From assembly GCF_020523605.1 (NCBI RefSeq), contig NZ_JAJAQI010000020.1:1-64000 (forward strand): a stretch of DNA of 64,000 nucleotides, read 5' to 3'. The number at the start of each line of letters is the position of its first letter. Positions within the stretch are counted from its first letter, which is position 1. The position numbers and the translations under genes are program-made. Below are positions 24,530-33,454 of this stretch, piece by piece. The stretch is from Roseicella aerolata. GTDB lineage: Bacteria > Pseudomonadota > Alphaproteobacteria > Acetobacterales > Acetobacteraceae. Under the pieces are notes generated by a model. It ran no database searches. It was not told the DNA's origin and was given only the letters and a program-made list of their open reading frames with translations.

Positions 24530-25401
24530 GCGATTTCGAGCGTCGCCCCTACCCGCAGGCGCTGGCCGCCGATCACGACCAGCCGGCGCCGGGCAGCCAG
24601 GCCCGCATGCGGCTGCAGCCGGACAGCGACCTCTCGAACTACCGCCCCGCCGGCAAGCTGCGCGGCAAGGCGGCGCTGATCACCGGCGCCGATTCCGGCA
24701 TCGGCCGTGCGGTCGCCCTTGCCTATGCCAAGGAAGGGGCCGACATCGCCTTCGCCTTCAACCACAGCGAGGAGGACGCGGCCGCGACGAGGCGCCTGGT
24801 CGAGCGCGAGGGGCGCGTCTGCCTCGCCCTCATGGCGGATGTGACGGTCGAGGCGGACCGCGCGCGGCTGGTGGCCGAGACGGTCGGCGCCTTCGGCCGG
24901 CTCGACGTGCTGGTGAACAACGCCGCCTATTTCGAGGGCGACGGGACCCTGGAGGAGATCGAGCCCGCCGGCCTGCGCCTGGTCTTCGAGACCAACGTCA
25001 TCGCCTACATGCTGATGGCCAAGGCCGCGCTGCCGCATCTGGAGAAGGTGGGGGGCTGCATCATCAACACCTCCTCCACCACCTCGATCCGCGGCAAGAT
25101 GGGGTCGCTCGCCTATTCCAGCAGCAAGGGCGCGGTGAATGTCTTCACCAGATCCCTCGCGCTGGAATTGGCAGAGCGCGGCGTGCGGGTGAATGCCGTG
25201 GTGCCGGGGCCCTTCTGGACACCGGCGATCGCCACCTCCTCAGAGGAGACCGTGGCGCGCTTCGGCAGCTTCACCATGCTCGGGCGGGCGGGCCAGCCGG
25301 AGGAGATCGCGCCGGCCTATGTCTTCCTCGCCGCGGCCGATGGCAGCTACGTCACCGGCGCGCTGCTGGAGGTGAGCGGCGGGTTCAAGTCCGTGGACTG
25401 A
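24526..25401 (+). CDS. SDR-family oxidoreductase, YghA/glucose-dehydrogenase-like
   Basis: A 291-residue SDR with N-terminal extension (about 45 residues), cofactor motif TGADSGIGRAVA, NNAAYF, and catalytic SSTTS...YSSSK. The extension and the FNHSEEDAAATRRLV stretch fit the YghA/YhdF group of general stress SDRs. Start ATG 24526 overlaps the Clp1-like stop as ATGA, so translation is coupled. It ends SYVTGALLEVSGGF, as expected. Substrate unknown. Confidence 0.85.
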   Translation: MSDFERRPYPQALAADHDQPAPGSQARMRLQPDSDLSNYRPAGKLRGKAALITGADSGIGRAVALAYAKEGADIAFAFNHSEEDAAATRRLVEREGRVCLALMADVTVEADRARLVAETVGAFGRLDVLVNNAAYFEGDGTLEEIEPAGLRLVFETNVIAYMLMAKAALPHLEKVGGCIINTSSTTSIRGKMGSLAYSSSKGAVNVFTRSLALELAERGVRVNAVVPGPFWTPAIATSSEETVARFGSFTMLGRAGQPEEIAPAYVFLAAADGSYVTGALLEVSGGFKSVD

Positions 25402-25489
25402 ACGCCCCCGGCGCTTGCCCGGGCCGTTGCCCGGCCGCTAGACCCGGGGCCAGGGTGACGCCGCGCCGCGCAAAGGGGAGGGGAAGGGC

Positions 25490-26509
25490 ATGGAGAGGGA
25501 CCTGACGGCACTCGGGGACTGGCTGGCGCGCCATGTCGAAGGTTTCCGGGGGCCCTTCACCCTGAACCGCCTCTCGGGCGGGCAGTCGAACCCGACCTAC
25601 CGGATCGCCGCGGCTTCGGGCGATTATGTCCTGCGGCGAAAGCCGGACGGCAAGCTGCTGCCCTCCGCCCATGCCGTGGATCGCGAGTTCCGGGTGATCG
25701 GCGCGCTGCATGCGGCGGGCCTGCCGGTGCCGCGGGTGCATGGCTATTGCGACGACCCGGCGGTGATGCCGACGCCCTTCTTCGTCATGGAATTCGTCGC
25801 CGGCCGCATCTTCTTCGACCCGCGCCTGCCGGAGGTGCGGCGCGAGGAACGCGCCGGGCTGTTCGACGCCATGAACGACACGCTGGCGCGGCTGCACAGT
25901 TTGGATCCGGCCGCGATCGGCCTCGGCGACTATGGCCGCCCCGGCAACTACATGGCGCGGCAGATCGAGCGCTGGACGCGGCAGTACCGTGCCTCCGAGA
26001 CCCAGCGGATCGAGGCCATGGAGCGGCTGATCGCCTGGCTGCCGGAGCGCCTGGCGGCGGCGGACGACCCTTCGGTCTCGGTCGTCCATGGCGATTGCCG
26101 GCTGGACAATTTCGTCTTTCACCCGACCGAGCCGCGCGTGGTCGCGGTGCTGGACTGGGAGCTTTCGACCCTCGGCAGCCCCCTGGCGGATTTCGCCTAC
26201 AACGCCATGACCTGGCGCATCGCGCCGGAGCTGTTCCGTGGCCTCGCGGGCAGCGACCTCGCCGCGCTCGGCATTCCGGCCGAGGCGGACTATGTCGCCG
26301 CCTATTGCCGCCGCACCGGGCGCCCCGGTTTCCCGGCGCTCGATTTCTACGTCGCCTTCAACCTTTTCCGGCTGACCGCGATCATGCAGGGGATCGCCAG
26401 GCGGGTGCTGGACGGCACGGCGGCGGGCGAGGGCGCCGAGGCGAATGGCCGGCTGGCCGCGCCGATCGCGGAGCTGGGCTGGCAGCAGGCGCAGCGCGCC
26501 GGGGGCTGA
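25490..26509 (+). CDS. APH/choline-kinase-like phosphotransferase family protein
   Basis: A 339-residue protein kinase-fold phosphotransferase. The Gly-rich RLSGGQSNPTYRI, ATP-lysine in YVLRRKPDG, the catalytic loop VVHGDCRLDNFVF with HGD and Asn, and metal-binding VLDWELS are all intact. It is like the ACAD10/11 kinase domains, which phosphorylate 4-hydroxyacyl-CoA intermediates, but other APH roles are possible. It is preceded by GGGGAGGGGAAGGGC and lies 88 bases after the SDR. Confidence 0.78.
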   Translation: MERDLTALGDWLARHVEGFRGPFTLNRLSGGQSNPTYRIAAASGDYVLRRKPDGKLLPSAHAVDREFRVIGALHAAGLPVPRVHGYCDDPAVMPTPFFVMEFVAGRIFFDPRLPEVRREERAGLFDAMNDTLARLHSLDPAAIGLGDYGRPGNYMARQIERWTRQYRASETQRIEAMERLIAWLPERLAAADDPSVSVVHGDCRLDNFVFHPTEPRVVAVLDWELSTLGSPLADFAYNAMTWRIAPELFRGLAGSDLAALGIPAEADYVAAYCRRTGRPGFPALDFYVAFNLFRLTAIMQGIARRVLDGTAAGEGAEANGRLAAPIAELGWQQAQRAGG

Positions 26510-26636
26510 CGGCCCCGCCATGCCGGAGCGGTTCGCCGACGGGCGCGAAGCCGCGCTGCAGTCAATGAAAAGCAGCCGAATCGCGTTCGGCCCTGGCTGG
26601 AATTCGCGCTAGGCTGGTGGCCCGGAGCTGCCAGCC

Positions 26637-27716
26637 GTGACCGCCGCCATCCGCAAGATCTGCCATGTGGACCTCGACGCCTTTTATGCGAGCGTCGAGC
26701 AGCGCGACGACCCTTCGCTGCGCGGCCGGCCGGTTGCCGTCGGCGGCTCGCGCGAGCGCGGCGTGGTCGCGGCCGCGAGCTATGAGGCGCGCAAATACGG
26801 CGTCCGCTCCGCCATGCCATCGCTGCAGGCGATCCGGCTCTGCCCCGAGCTGGTCTTCGTGCCGCCGCGCTTCGATGCCTACCGCGCCATCTCGCGCCAG
26901 ATCCGCGCCATCTACGAGGAGTACACGCCGCTGGTCGAGCCGCTCTCGCTCGACGAGGCCTATCTCGATGTCACCGAGAACCTGAAGGGCATCCCCTGGG
27001 CCAGCCGGATTGCGACCGAGATCCGGGCAGCGATCCTGGAGCGCACCGGGCTCACCGCCTCGGCCGGGGTGTCCTACAACAAATTCCTCGCCAAGCTCGC
27101 CTCGGACCACCGCAAGCCCAACGGGCAGTTCGTCATCACGCCGGAGATGGGGCCGGGCTTCGTCGAGGGGCTGGAGGTCTCCCGCTTCCATGGCATCGGC
27201 CCTGCGACCGCGGCCAGGATGCACCAGCTTGGCATCCGGACGGGGCGGGACCTGAAGGCGTGCAGCCTCGGCTTCCTGCAGCAGCATTTCGGCAAGGCCG
27301 GGGCGCATTTCCATGCCATCTGCCGCGGCGAGGATGACCGCCCCGTCCGGCCCGACCGGCCACGCAAGTCATCGGGGAGCGAGACGACCTATGCGCGCGA
27401 CCTGGCGGAGCCGCGGGAGGTCGAGGCGGGGATCGAGGCCCTGGCGGGCGAGGTCTGGGCCTGGTGCGCGCAGCACCGCTGGTTCGGCCGGACCGTGACG
27501 GTGAAGCTGCGCTATGCCGATTTCCGTACCCTCACGCGCAGCCGGACACGCGCCGGGCCGGTTGCGAGCCGGGAGGAACTGGCAGGCATCGCACTCGGGC
27601 TGGTGCGCGGCCTCTTCCCGCTGGCCAAGCCGGTGCGGTTGCTGGGGGTGACCGTCTCGGGCGGGGAAGCGGCCGGGCCAGGTGACCCGGCGCAGGCGCG
27701 GTTCGAGTTCGGGTAG
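26637..27716 (+). CDS. dinB: DNA polymerase IV (Y family)
   Basis: A 359-residue translesion polymerase. DLDAFYASVEQ carries the first catalytic Asp and steric-gate region; PLSLDEAYLDV carries the second Asp/Glu pair. VGGSRERGVVAAASYEARKYGVRSAM and GVSYNKFLAKLASDHRKPNG are strong family marks, with the HhH-containing thumb GIGPATAARMHQLG. The start is GTG 26637. The C terminus ends with QARFEFG, a plausible beta-clamp-binding tail (Q-x-x-F-type). No other SOS genes are adjacent. Confidence 0.92.
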   Translation: MTAAIRKICHVDLDAFYASVEQRDDPSLRGRPVAVGGSRERGVVAAASYEARKYGVRSAMPSLQAIRLCPELVFVPPRFDAYRAISRQIRAIYEEYTPLVEPLSLDEAYLDVTENLKGIPWASRIATEIRAAILERTGLTASAGVSYNKFLAKLASDHRKPNGQFVITPEMGPGFVEGLEVSRFHGIGPATAARMHQLGIRTGRDLKACSLGFLQQHFGKAGAHFHAICRGEDDRPVRPDRPRKSSGSETTYARDLAEPREVEAGIEALAGEVWAWCAQHRWFGRTVTVKLRYADFRTLTRSRTRAGPVASREELAGIALGLVRGLFPLAKPVRLLGVTVSGGEAAGPGDPAQARFEFG

Positions 27717-27769
27717 CCAGGCCCGCTTGCGTGCCGGCGGGACGAGGGCTCGGCAAGGCCGCCTGCGCG

Positions 27770-27970
27770 CTACCCGCCGCGCCGACCGATCACCCGTGCG
27801 AGCAGCATCAGCAGCAGGCCCGCCGCGACCACACCATAGGTCTCGGGGTCGCGACGGATCGCCGCGAGGGCGGCCTCCGGAACCCAGAGCAGCGCGTCCC
27901 AGCCGAACCAGTGCGCCGCGAGCCCCAGCAGCACCAGCATCGCGCCGATGGCCGAGAGCCAGCGCGCCAT
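27770..27970 (-). CDS. Small two-helix membrane protein (DUF2905-like size)
   Basis: A 66-residue protein with two hydrophobic helices: WLSAIGAMLVLLGLAAHWFG and GVVAAGLLLMLLARVIG, linked by a polar segment. The ATG at 27970 follows the neighbouring Pmp3-like gene by 2 bases, which supports a real, co-transcribed gene. It resembles very small DUF2905-type inner-membrane proteins, but I would not insist on it. Confidence 0.55.
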   Translation of the reverse strand: MARWLSAIGAMLVLLGLAAHWFGWDALLWVPEAALAAIRRDPETYGVVAAGLLLMLLARVIGRRGG

Positions 27971-27972
27971 GC

Positions 27973-28230
27973 TCAGCCCGGGCGCCGCGAGCGGTCGCGG
28001 GCGAGCGCGTCCTCGACCAGGCGGCGGTCGCGCGCATCCTGCTTCCGGCCGCGCACCACCAGGAAGGCCCAGAGCACGGCAAGCGCCCAGGTCATCAGGC
28101 CGGGCACGAAGGGCAGGACCAGCAGCACGAGGCCGGAGAGCCAGAGCAGCGCATTGAAGACCGCCTGGAAGGGGCGGCCGGCGAGCAGGATCGCGAGCGG
28201 CGGGACGAGGATGGCGAGCAGATACATCAC
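27973..28230 (-). CDS. YqaE/Pmp3-family membrane protein
   Basis: An 85-residue protein with a helical pair, YLLAILVPPLAILLAGRP and LVLLVLPFVPGLMTWALAV. Conserved Pro residues and short length fit the Pmp3 proteolipids linked to membrane-potential or salt stress. It has a charged C-terminal tail (RDRRLVEDALARDRSRR). It forms a two-gene unit with the 66-residue membrane gene downstream. Confidence 0.7.
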   Translation of the reverse strand: MMYLLAILVPPLAILLAGRPFQAVFNALLWLSGLVLLVLPFVPGLMTWALAVLWAFLVVRGRKQDARDRRLVEDALARDRSRRPG

Positions 28231-28290
28231 GCACCGAAACCGTTGGGGCGAAGCATGGTTGCACGTCGCCGGGCACCGCCTGCGCGATAT

Positions 28291-28324
28291 GAAGAAAGCC
28301 GCCGGCGCGGGTTGCGCCGGCGGC
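28291..28324 (-). terminator. Rho-independent terminator of glnA
   Basis: An 11-base perfect stem GCCGCCGGCGC/GCGCCGGCGGC (28298-28324) with a 5-base loop. On the minus strand it is followed by TTTCTTC. It lies about 50 bases past the glnA stop. A second hairpin (GCCCGGGGG/CCCCCGGGC, 28333-28353) sits closer to the stop. Confidence 0.75.
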
Positions 28325-28372
28325 CCCTCCAGGCCCGGGGGAAGCCCCCGGGCGGCGTCCGAGGCGAAGCCC

Positions 28373-29794
28373 TCAGACCGAGTAGTACATCTCGAACTCG
28401 ACGGGGTGCGGGGTGTGCTCGAAACGGTACACCTCGCCCCACTTCAGCTCGATGTAGCTCTCGATCTGGTCCTTCGAGAACACGTCGCCGGCCAGCAGGA
28501 ACTCGTGGTCGGCCTCGAGCGCGGTCAGCGCCTCGCGGAGCGAGCCGCAGACCGTCGGGATGCCCTTCAGCTCCTCCGGCGGCAGGTCATAAAGGTCCTT
28601 ATCCATCGGGTCGCCCGGATGGATGCGGTTCTTGATGCCGTCCAGGCCGGCCATCAGCATGGCGGCGAAGGCCAGGTAGGGGTTCGCGCCCGGATCCGGG
28701 AAGCGGACCTCGACGCGCTTCGCCTTCGGGCTGGTCGCGTAGGGGATGCGGCAGGAGGCGGAGCGGTTGCGGGCCGAATAGGCCAGCAGCACGGGGGCCT
28801 CGAAGCCCGGGATCAGCCGCTTGTAGCTGTTGGTCAGCGGGTTGGTGAAGGCGTTCAGCGCCTTGGCGTGCTTGATGATGCCGCCGATGTAGTAGAGCGC
28901 CGTCTCGGACAGGTCGGCATAGCCGTTGCCGGCGAAGACCGGCTTGCCGTCCTTCCAGATGGACTGGTGGACATGCATGCCGCTGCCGTTGTCGCCGTAG
29001 ATCGGCTTCGGCATGAAGGTCGCGGTCTTGCCGTAGCTGTGCGACACGTTGTGCACGCAGTACTTGTAGATCTGCATGTGGTCGGCCTGCTGCACCAGCG
29101 GGCCGAACTTGGTGCCCAGCTCATGCTGCGACTGCGCCACCTCATGGTGGTGCTTCTCGCCAACCACGCCCATCTCGATCATGGTCGAGAGCATCTCGGC
29201 GCGCAGGTCCTGCTCGGAATCGACCGGCGGAACCGGGAAGTAGCCGCCCTTGACCACCGGGCGGTGGCCCATATTGCCCTCCGGGTAGTCCTTCAGGCTC
29301 GCGCCCGGACCCTCGATGGAGGTCAGCTCGAAGGTGCCGTAATTGCCGCCGGTGCCGAACTTCACGCTGTCGAAGACGAAGAACTCGGCCTCCGGGCCGA
29401 AGAACGCCGTGTCACCGATGCCGGTGGCCTTCAGATAGGCCTCGGCGCGCTTCGCGGTGGAGCGCGGGTCACGCGAGTAGAGCTGGCCGGTCGAGGGCTC
29501 GACGATGTCGCAGAACAGGATCATCTGCGGCTTCGCGGAGAACGGATCCATGCAGGCCGTCTCGGGGTCCGGCATCAGGATCATGTCCGACTCGTTGATC
29601 GCCTTCCAGCCGGCGATGGAGGAGCCGTCGAACATGATGCCGTCGGTGAAGGTGTCCTCCTCGACGGTCGAGACGTGCTGGGCGGTGTGCTGCCACTTGC
29701 CACGCGGGTCGGTGAAGCGGAAGTCCACATACTCGACGCTGTGCTCCTTGATCATGTCCATGACCTTGGAGACGGCGGCTGCCTTGTCTGCCAT
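28373..29794 (-). CDS. glnA: Glutamine synthetase, type I
   Basis: A 473-residue GSI-beta enzyme forming glutamine from glutamate, ammonia and ATP, the main ammonium-assimilation step. [25 protein letters not shown] and [10 protein letters not shown] mark the ammonium, glutamate and ATP/Arg sites. The adenylylation Tyr is in [11 protein letters not shown], so GlnE-type regulation is expected. It lies downstream of glnB in the same orientation, with 240 bases between. Minus-strand hairpins after the stop look like its terminator. Start ATG at 29794 has ACAGGATACAGCTC upstream. Confidence 0.96.
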   Translation of the reverse strand: MADKAAAVSKVMDMIKEHSVEYVDFRFTDPRGKWQHTAQHVSTVEEDTFTDGIMFDGSSIAGWKAINESDMILMPDPETACMDPFSAKPQMILFCDIVEPSTGQLYSRDPRSTAKRAEAYLKATGIGDTAFFGPEAEFFVFDSVKFGTGGNYGTFELTSIEGPGASLKDYPEGNMGHRPVVKGGYFPVPPVDSEQDLRAEMLSTMIEMGVVGEKHHHEVAQSQHELGTKFGPLVQQADHMQIYKYCVHNVSHSYGKTATFMPKPIYGDNGSGMHVHQSIWKDGKPVFAGNGYADLSETALYYIGGIIKHAKALNAFTNPLTNSYKRLIPGFEAPVLLAYSARNRSASCRIPYATSPKAKRVEVRFPDPGANPYLAFAAMLMAGLDGIKNRIHPGDPMDKDLYDLPPEELKGIPTVCGSLREALTALEADHEFLLAGDVFSKDQIESYIELKWGEVYRFEHTPHPVEFEMYYSV

Positions 29795-29817
29795 GAGCTG
29801 TATCCTGTACCCTGACT

Positions 29818-29841
29818 GGTCCCGAGATCCCTTGCGGGACC
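29818..29841 (-). promoter_or_regulatory. Hairpin in the glnB-glnA spacer
   Basis: GGTCCCG and CGGGACC (7 bases each) flank a 10-base loop, ending 24 bases upstream of the glnA start. It could be a partial terminator/attenuator after glnB or a processing site in a glnB-glnA transcript. No T-tract follows. Confidence 0.4.
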
Positions 29842-30034
29842 TCCACTTCGCCCCCTAGCGCGGCGCGGGCCGCGACCCGTGCCCCGTGCCGCCTTGCCGG
29901 CGGCTTGGAGCACAGGGTTTCCGCCGCGGGCCGTGGGCTCGTCCCGGCCGCGGCGTCATCATCCTGTCCCGCTCCCGGCGGGCACCGCCCTCGGCGGCGA
30001 CCGGCAGGGCCGGGCAGGCCACTGACACCAGGTC

Positions 30035-30628
<594 letters not shown>

Positions 30629-30724
30629 TTATGCGCCCCACCTCCGGGGATTGTTCCGTGGCCTCCGGCCCTGCCGGCACGCGACATCCCGATTCACCGC
30701 ATCCATCGGGAAGGGCAGGGCGGA

Positions 30725-31918
30725 ATGCAGCCCCAGAACAGCCTGCTGTCGGCCACCGGCACGACCATCTTCACCATCATGAGCGCGCTGGCGCTGGAGC
30801 ATGGCGCGATCAATCTCGGCCAGGGCTTTCCCGACTATGACGGGCCTGAGGATGTCATCGAGGCCGCGGCGGCCGCGCTGAAGGACGGCCGCAACCAGTA
30901 CCCGCCGCTGACCGGTGTGCCGGAGCTTCGCCAGGCCGTCTCCGCCCATAACCGCCGCTTCTACGGGATCGAGGCCGATCCGAATGCCGAGGTGGTCGTC
31001 ACCTCCGGCGCGACGGAAGCGATCACCGCCTGCTTGATGGCCGTCCTGAACCCGGGCGACGAATGCGTGCTGATCGAGCCGCTCTATGACACCTACCTGC
31101 CGGTGGTGAAGCTGCTCGGCGCCGTGCCGAAGCTGGTCCGCCTCTCGCCCCCGAAATGGGAGCTGCCGCGGGCCGAACTCGCCGCGGCCTTCGGGCCGAA
31201 GACCAAGGCCATCCTCTTCAACACGCCGATGAACCCGACGGGCAAGGTCTTCACCGCCGCCGAGCTCGCCTTCATCGCCGACCTCATAGCGAAGCACGAC
31301 TGCTACGCCATCTGCGACGAGGTCTATGAGCACCTGACCTTCGATGGCTGGAAGCACATCCCGCTGATGACCCTGCCGGGCATGCGGGAGCGCTGCATGC
31401 GCATCGGCAGCGCCGGCAAGACCTTCAGCCTGACCGGCTGGAAGGTCGGCTACATCACCTGCGACCGGTCGCTGGCGCCGAATGTGGCGAAGGCGCACCA
31501 GAACCTCACCTTCACCACCGCGCCCAACCTGCAGCGCGGAGTCGCCGTCGGGCTGATGAAGGATGACGACTATTTCGCTGGACTCTCCTCCGGCCTGCAG
31601 GCCCGCCGCGACCGGCTGGCCAAGGGGTTGGCCGAGATCGGATTCGGGGTGCTGCCGACCCAGGGCAGCTATTTCATCACCACCGACTTCCGCCCGCTGG
31701 GCTTCAACGGCGACGACGTGGCCTTCTGCCGCGCCCTGACCGAGGAGGCGAAGGTCACCGCGATTCCCGTGACGGCCTTCTACGCCTCGGCCGATGCCCC
31801 CAGCCACTACGCCCGCTTCGCCTTCTGCAAGGGGGAGGCGGTGATCGACGAGGCGCTGGCCCGGATGCGGAATTGGGTCGCTTCGCGCGGCCGGCAGTTG
31901 ACGGCGGCCGCCGGGTAG
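30725..31918 (+). CDS. Class I/II PLP aminotransferase
   Basis: A 397-residue fold-type I aminotransferase. INLGQGFPDYDGPEDV, NQYPPLTGVPELR, VTSGATEAI, NTPMNPTGKVF and the PLP Lys in GSAGKTFSLTGWKVGY mark the family. The group includes kynurenine/methionine aminotransferases (YbdL-like) and N-succinyl-DAP aminotransferase-like enzymes. The start ATG 30725 has GGGAAGGGCAGG upstream. It is divergent from glnB, and a tRNA-His gene follows 45 bases on. The exact amino acid is not evident. Confidence 0.85.
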   Translation: MQPQNSLLSATGTTIFTIMSALALEHGAINLGQGFPDYDGPEDVIEAAAAALKDGRNQYPPLTGVPELRQAVSAHNRRFYGIEADPNAEVVVTSGATEAITACLMAVLNPGDECVLIEPLYDTYLPVVKLLGAVPKLVRLSPPKWELPRAELAAAFGPKTKAILFNTPMNPTGKVFTAAELAFIADLIAKHDCYAICDEVYEHLTFDGWKHIPLMTLPGMRERCMRIGSAGKTFSLTGWKVGYITCDRSLAPNVAKAHQNLTFTTAPNLQRGVAVGLMKDDDYFAGLSSGLQARRDRLAKGLAEIGFGVLPTQGSYFITTDFRPLGFNGDDVAFCRALTEEAKVTAIPVTAFYASADAPSHYARFAFCKGEAVIDEALARMRNWVASRGRQLTAAAG

Positions 31919-31963
31919 CCCTATCACCCCGCCGCCCGGGCGATGAACCGCCCGGGCCGTGCG

Positions 31964-32039
31964 GCGGCCATAGCTCAGTTGGTAGAGCGCCAGGTTGTGG
32001 TCCTGGATGTCACGGGTTCGAGTCCCGTTGGTCGCCCCA
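31964..32039 (+). tRNA. tRNA-His (GTG)
   Basis: The cloverleaf folds: acceptor GCGGCCA/TGGTCGC, D-arm TAGCTCAGTTGGTAGAGC, anticodon loop TTGTGGT with GTG, T-arm CGGGTTCGAGTCCCG, and an encoded CCA. The extra G(-1) that histidine tRNAs use is present at 31963, facing the discriminator C. Confidence 0.95.
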
Positions 32040-32105
32040 CCCTCCCTTTCCCCCGAACCGTCCCGCCGGCAGGATGCGCCCGCAGGAGATGGGGGAAACG
32101 ACCCG

Positions 32106-32891
32106 ATGCAATTGAGACTGGATGGCCGCGCGGCGCTGATCACTGGCGGCTCGAAGGGGCTGGGCCTGGCCATCGCCAAGGCCTTCGCAGGGGCCGGTGG
32201 CCGCGTGGCGATCGTCGCCCGCGATGCCGGGCAACTCGCGAAGGCCGAGGCGGAGATCAAGGCGGCGGCGCCGGAGGCCCGGATCGCCGCCATCCCGGCC
32301 GATATCAGCACGGCCGAGGGCTGCGAATCGGCTTTCACCGCCGCCGAGAAGGCCTTCGGGCAGGTGGATATCCTGGTGAACAATGCCGGGACCAGCCAGC
32401 GCGGGCCCTTCCTGGAGGTCTCGGACGCACTGTGGCAGAACGACCTCGACCTCAAGCTCTTCGCCGCCATCCGGCTTGGCCGCCTGGTCTGGCCGGGGAT
32501 GCAGGCGCGGCGCTGGGGGCGGATCATCAACGTGCTCAACACCGGCGCCAAGGCGCCGCCGGCCGAGGGGGCGCCGACCGCGGTGACCCGCGCCGCCGGC
32601 ATGGCGCTGACCAAGGTGCAGGCGAATGAGGGCGCCAAGCACAACATCCTGGTCAATGCCCTGCTGGTCGGGCTGATCGACAGCGACCAGCACCGCCGCC
32701 GCCACGCCGCGAGCGGCACCAATGAGAGCTACGAGGAATGGCTGGCGAAGCTTGGCGCCTCGCTGGCCATGGGCCGTTACGGCCGACCGGAGGAGTTCGC
32801 CGCCACCGCCCTGTTCCTCTGCAGCGAGGGCGGCGGCTACATCGCCGGCACGGCGATCAATGTGGATGGCGGCCGCAGCCCGGTCGTCTGA
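32106..32891 (+). CDS. SDR-fold protein with degenerate catalytic site
   Basis: A 261-residue SDR with a good cofactor motif TGGSKGLGLAIA and NNAGTS, and a normal C-terminal YIAGTAINVDGGRS. The catalytic region reads IINVLNTGAKAPPAEGAPT followed by AVTRA: the Tyr and Lys of YxxxK are replaced by Thr and Arg, and the Ser position by Asn. The replacement is flanked by well-conserved text, so it does not look like a frame error. It may be non-catalytic or use other residues. It starts 66 bases after tRNA-His, and could be co-transcribed. Confidence 0.8.
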   Translation: MQLRLDGRAALITGGSKGLGLAIAKAFAGAGGRVAIVARDAGQLAKAEAEIKAAAPEARIAAIPADISTAEGCESAFTAAEKAFGQVDILVNNAGTSQRGPFLEVSDALWQNDLDLKLFAAIRLGRLVWPGMQARRWGRIINVLNTGAKAPPAEGAPTAVTRAAGMALTKVQANEGAKHNILVNALLVGLIDSDQHRRRHAASGTNESYEEWLAKLGASLAMGRYGRPEEFAATALFLCSEGGGYIAGTAINVDGGRSPVV

Positions 32892-32916
32892 AAACCTCAC
32901 GGACAGCGAAGGGAGA

Positions 32917-32938
32917 CCGGGGGAGGTGCCTCCCCCGG
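32917..32938. terminator. GC-rich hairpin between convergent genes
   Basis: CCGGGGGAGG (32917-32926) pairs with CCTCCCCCGG (32929-32938) in an uninterrupted palindrome. It lies 25 bases past the SDR stop and 10 before the lipoprotein stop, so may act for both. Confidence 0.5.
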
Positions 32939-32947
32939 GCCTTCCCG

Positions 32948-33301
32948 TCAGCGGTTCCGCGGATTGGCGCCGGAGGTATTGGATCCCGTCGCCCGGTCAT
33001 AGGCCCTCTCCGCCGCGGTGCCCGGCGGGTTGCCGCGGGTGCCATCGGCCTGGGAGGGATAGGCGCCCGAGGTATTGGTCCCCGCCGTCCGGTCGAGGGC
33101 CCGCTCGGCGGCCGTCCCGGACGGGTTGTTGCCGGTGCCGTCGGCGCTGGTGCGCGGGCTCTCGGTCGCCCGGTCATAGGCGCGCTGCAGGGCGGTGCTG
33201 GGCGGGTTGCCGCGGGTCCCGTCGCGGGTGTTGTCGCAGGCGGCGAGCGTGGTCAGCACCGCGGCGGCTGCGAGACCGCGCAGCAGGGGGGAGGTGTGCA
33301 T
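32948..33301 (-). CDS. Repeat-containing lipoprotein
   Basis: A 117-residue protein with signal peptide and lipobox LAAC (Cys22). The mature part is almost entirely three imperfect repeats of about 27 residues. The core is DGTRGNPPGTAAERAYDRAT with a linker such as GTNTSGA, rich in Asp, Thr, Asn and Gly and lacking hydrophobics, so probably unstructured or wall-attached. I do not know a named family. Whole-gene repeat structure suggests slippage-driven expansion. Confidence 0.7.
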   Translation of the reverse strand: MHTSPLLRGLAAAAVLTTLAACDNTRDGTRGNPPSTALQRAYDRATESPRTSADGTGNNPSGTAAERALDRTAGTNTSGAYPSQADGTRGNPPGTAAERAYDRATGSNTSGANPRNR

Positions 33302-33454
33302 GAGAGGCGTTCTCCTTCGGACTGTTCCGGGCCTGAGTCAGGGCCGGTCGTTCCGGATAGCGCAGCGGGGCAGCTTGGGTTCCGCCGGGGCCTCGTCCGC
33401 GCGCGCGGCATCTGCTAACCGCGGCACTCGGCTCGGATCGGCGGGAGGCAGCGC

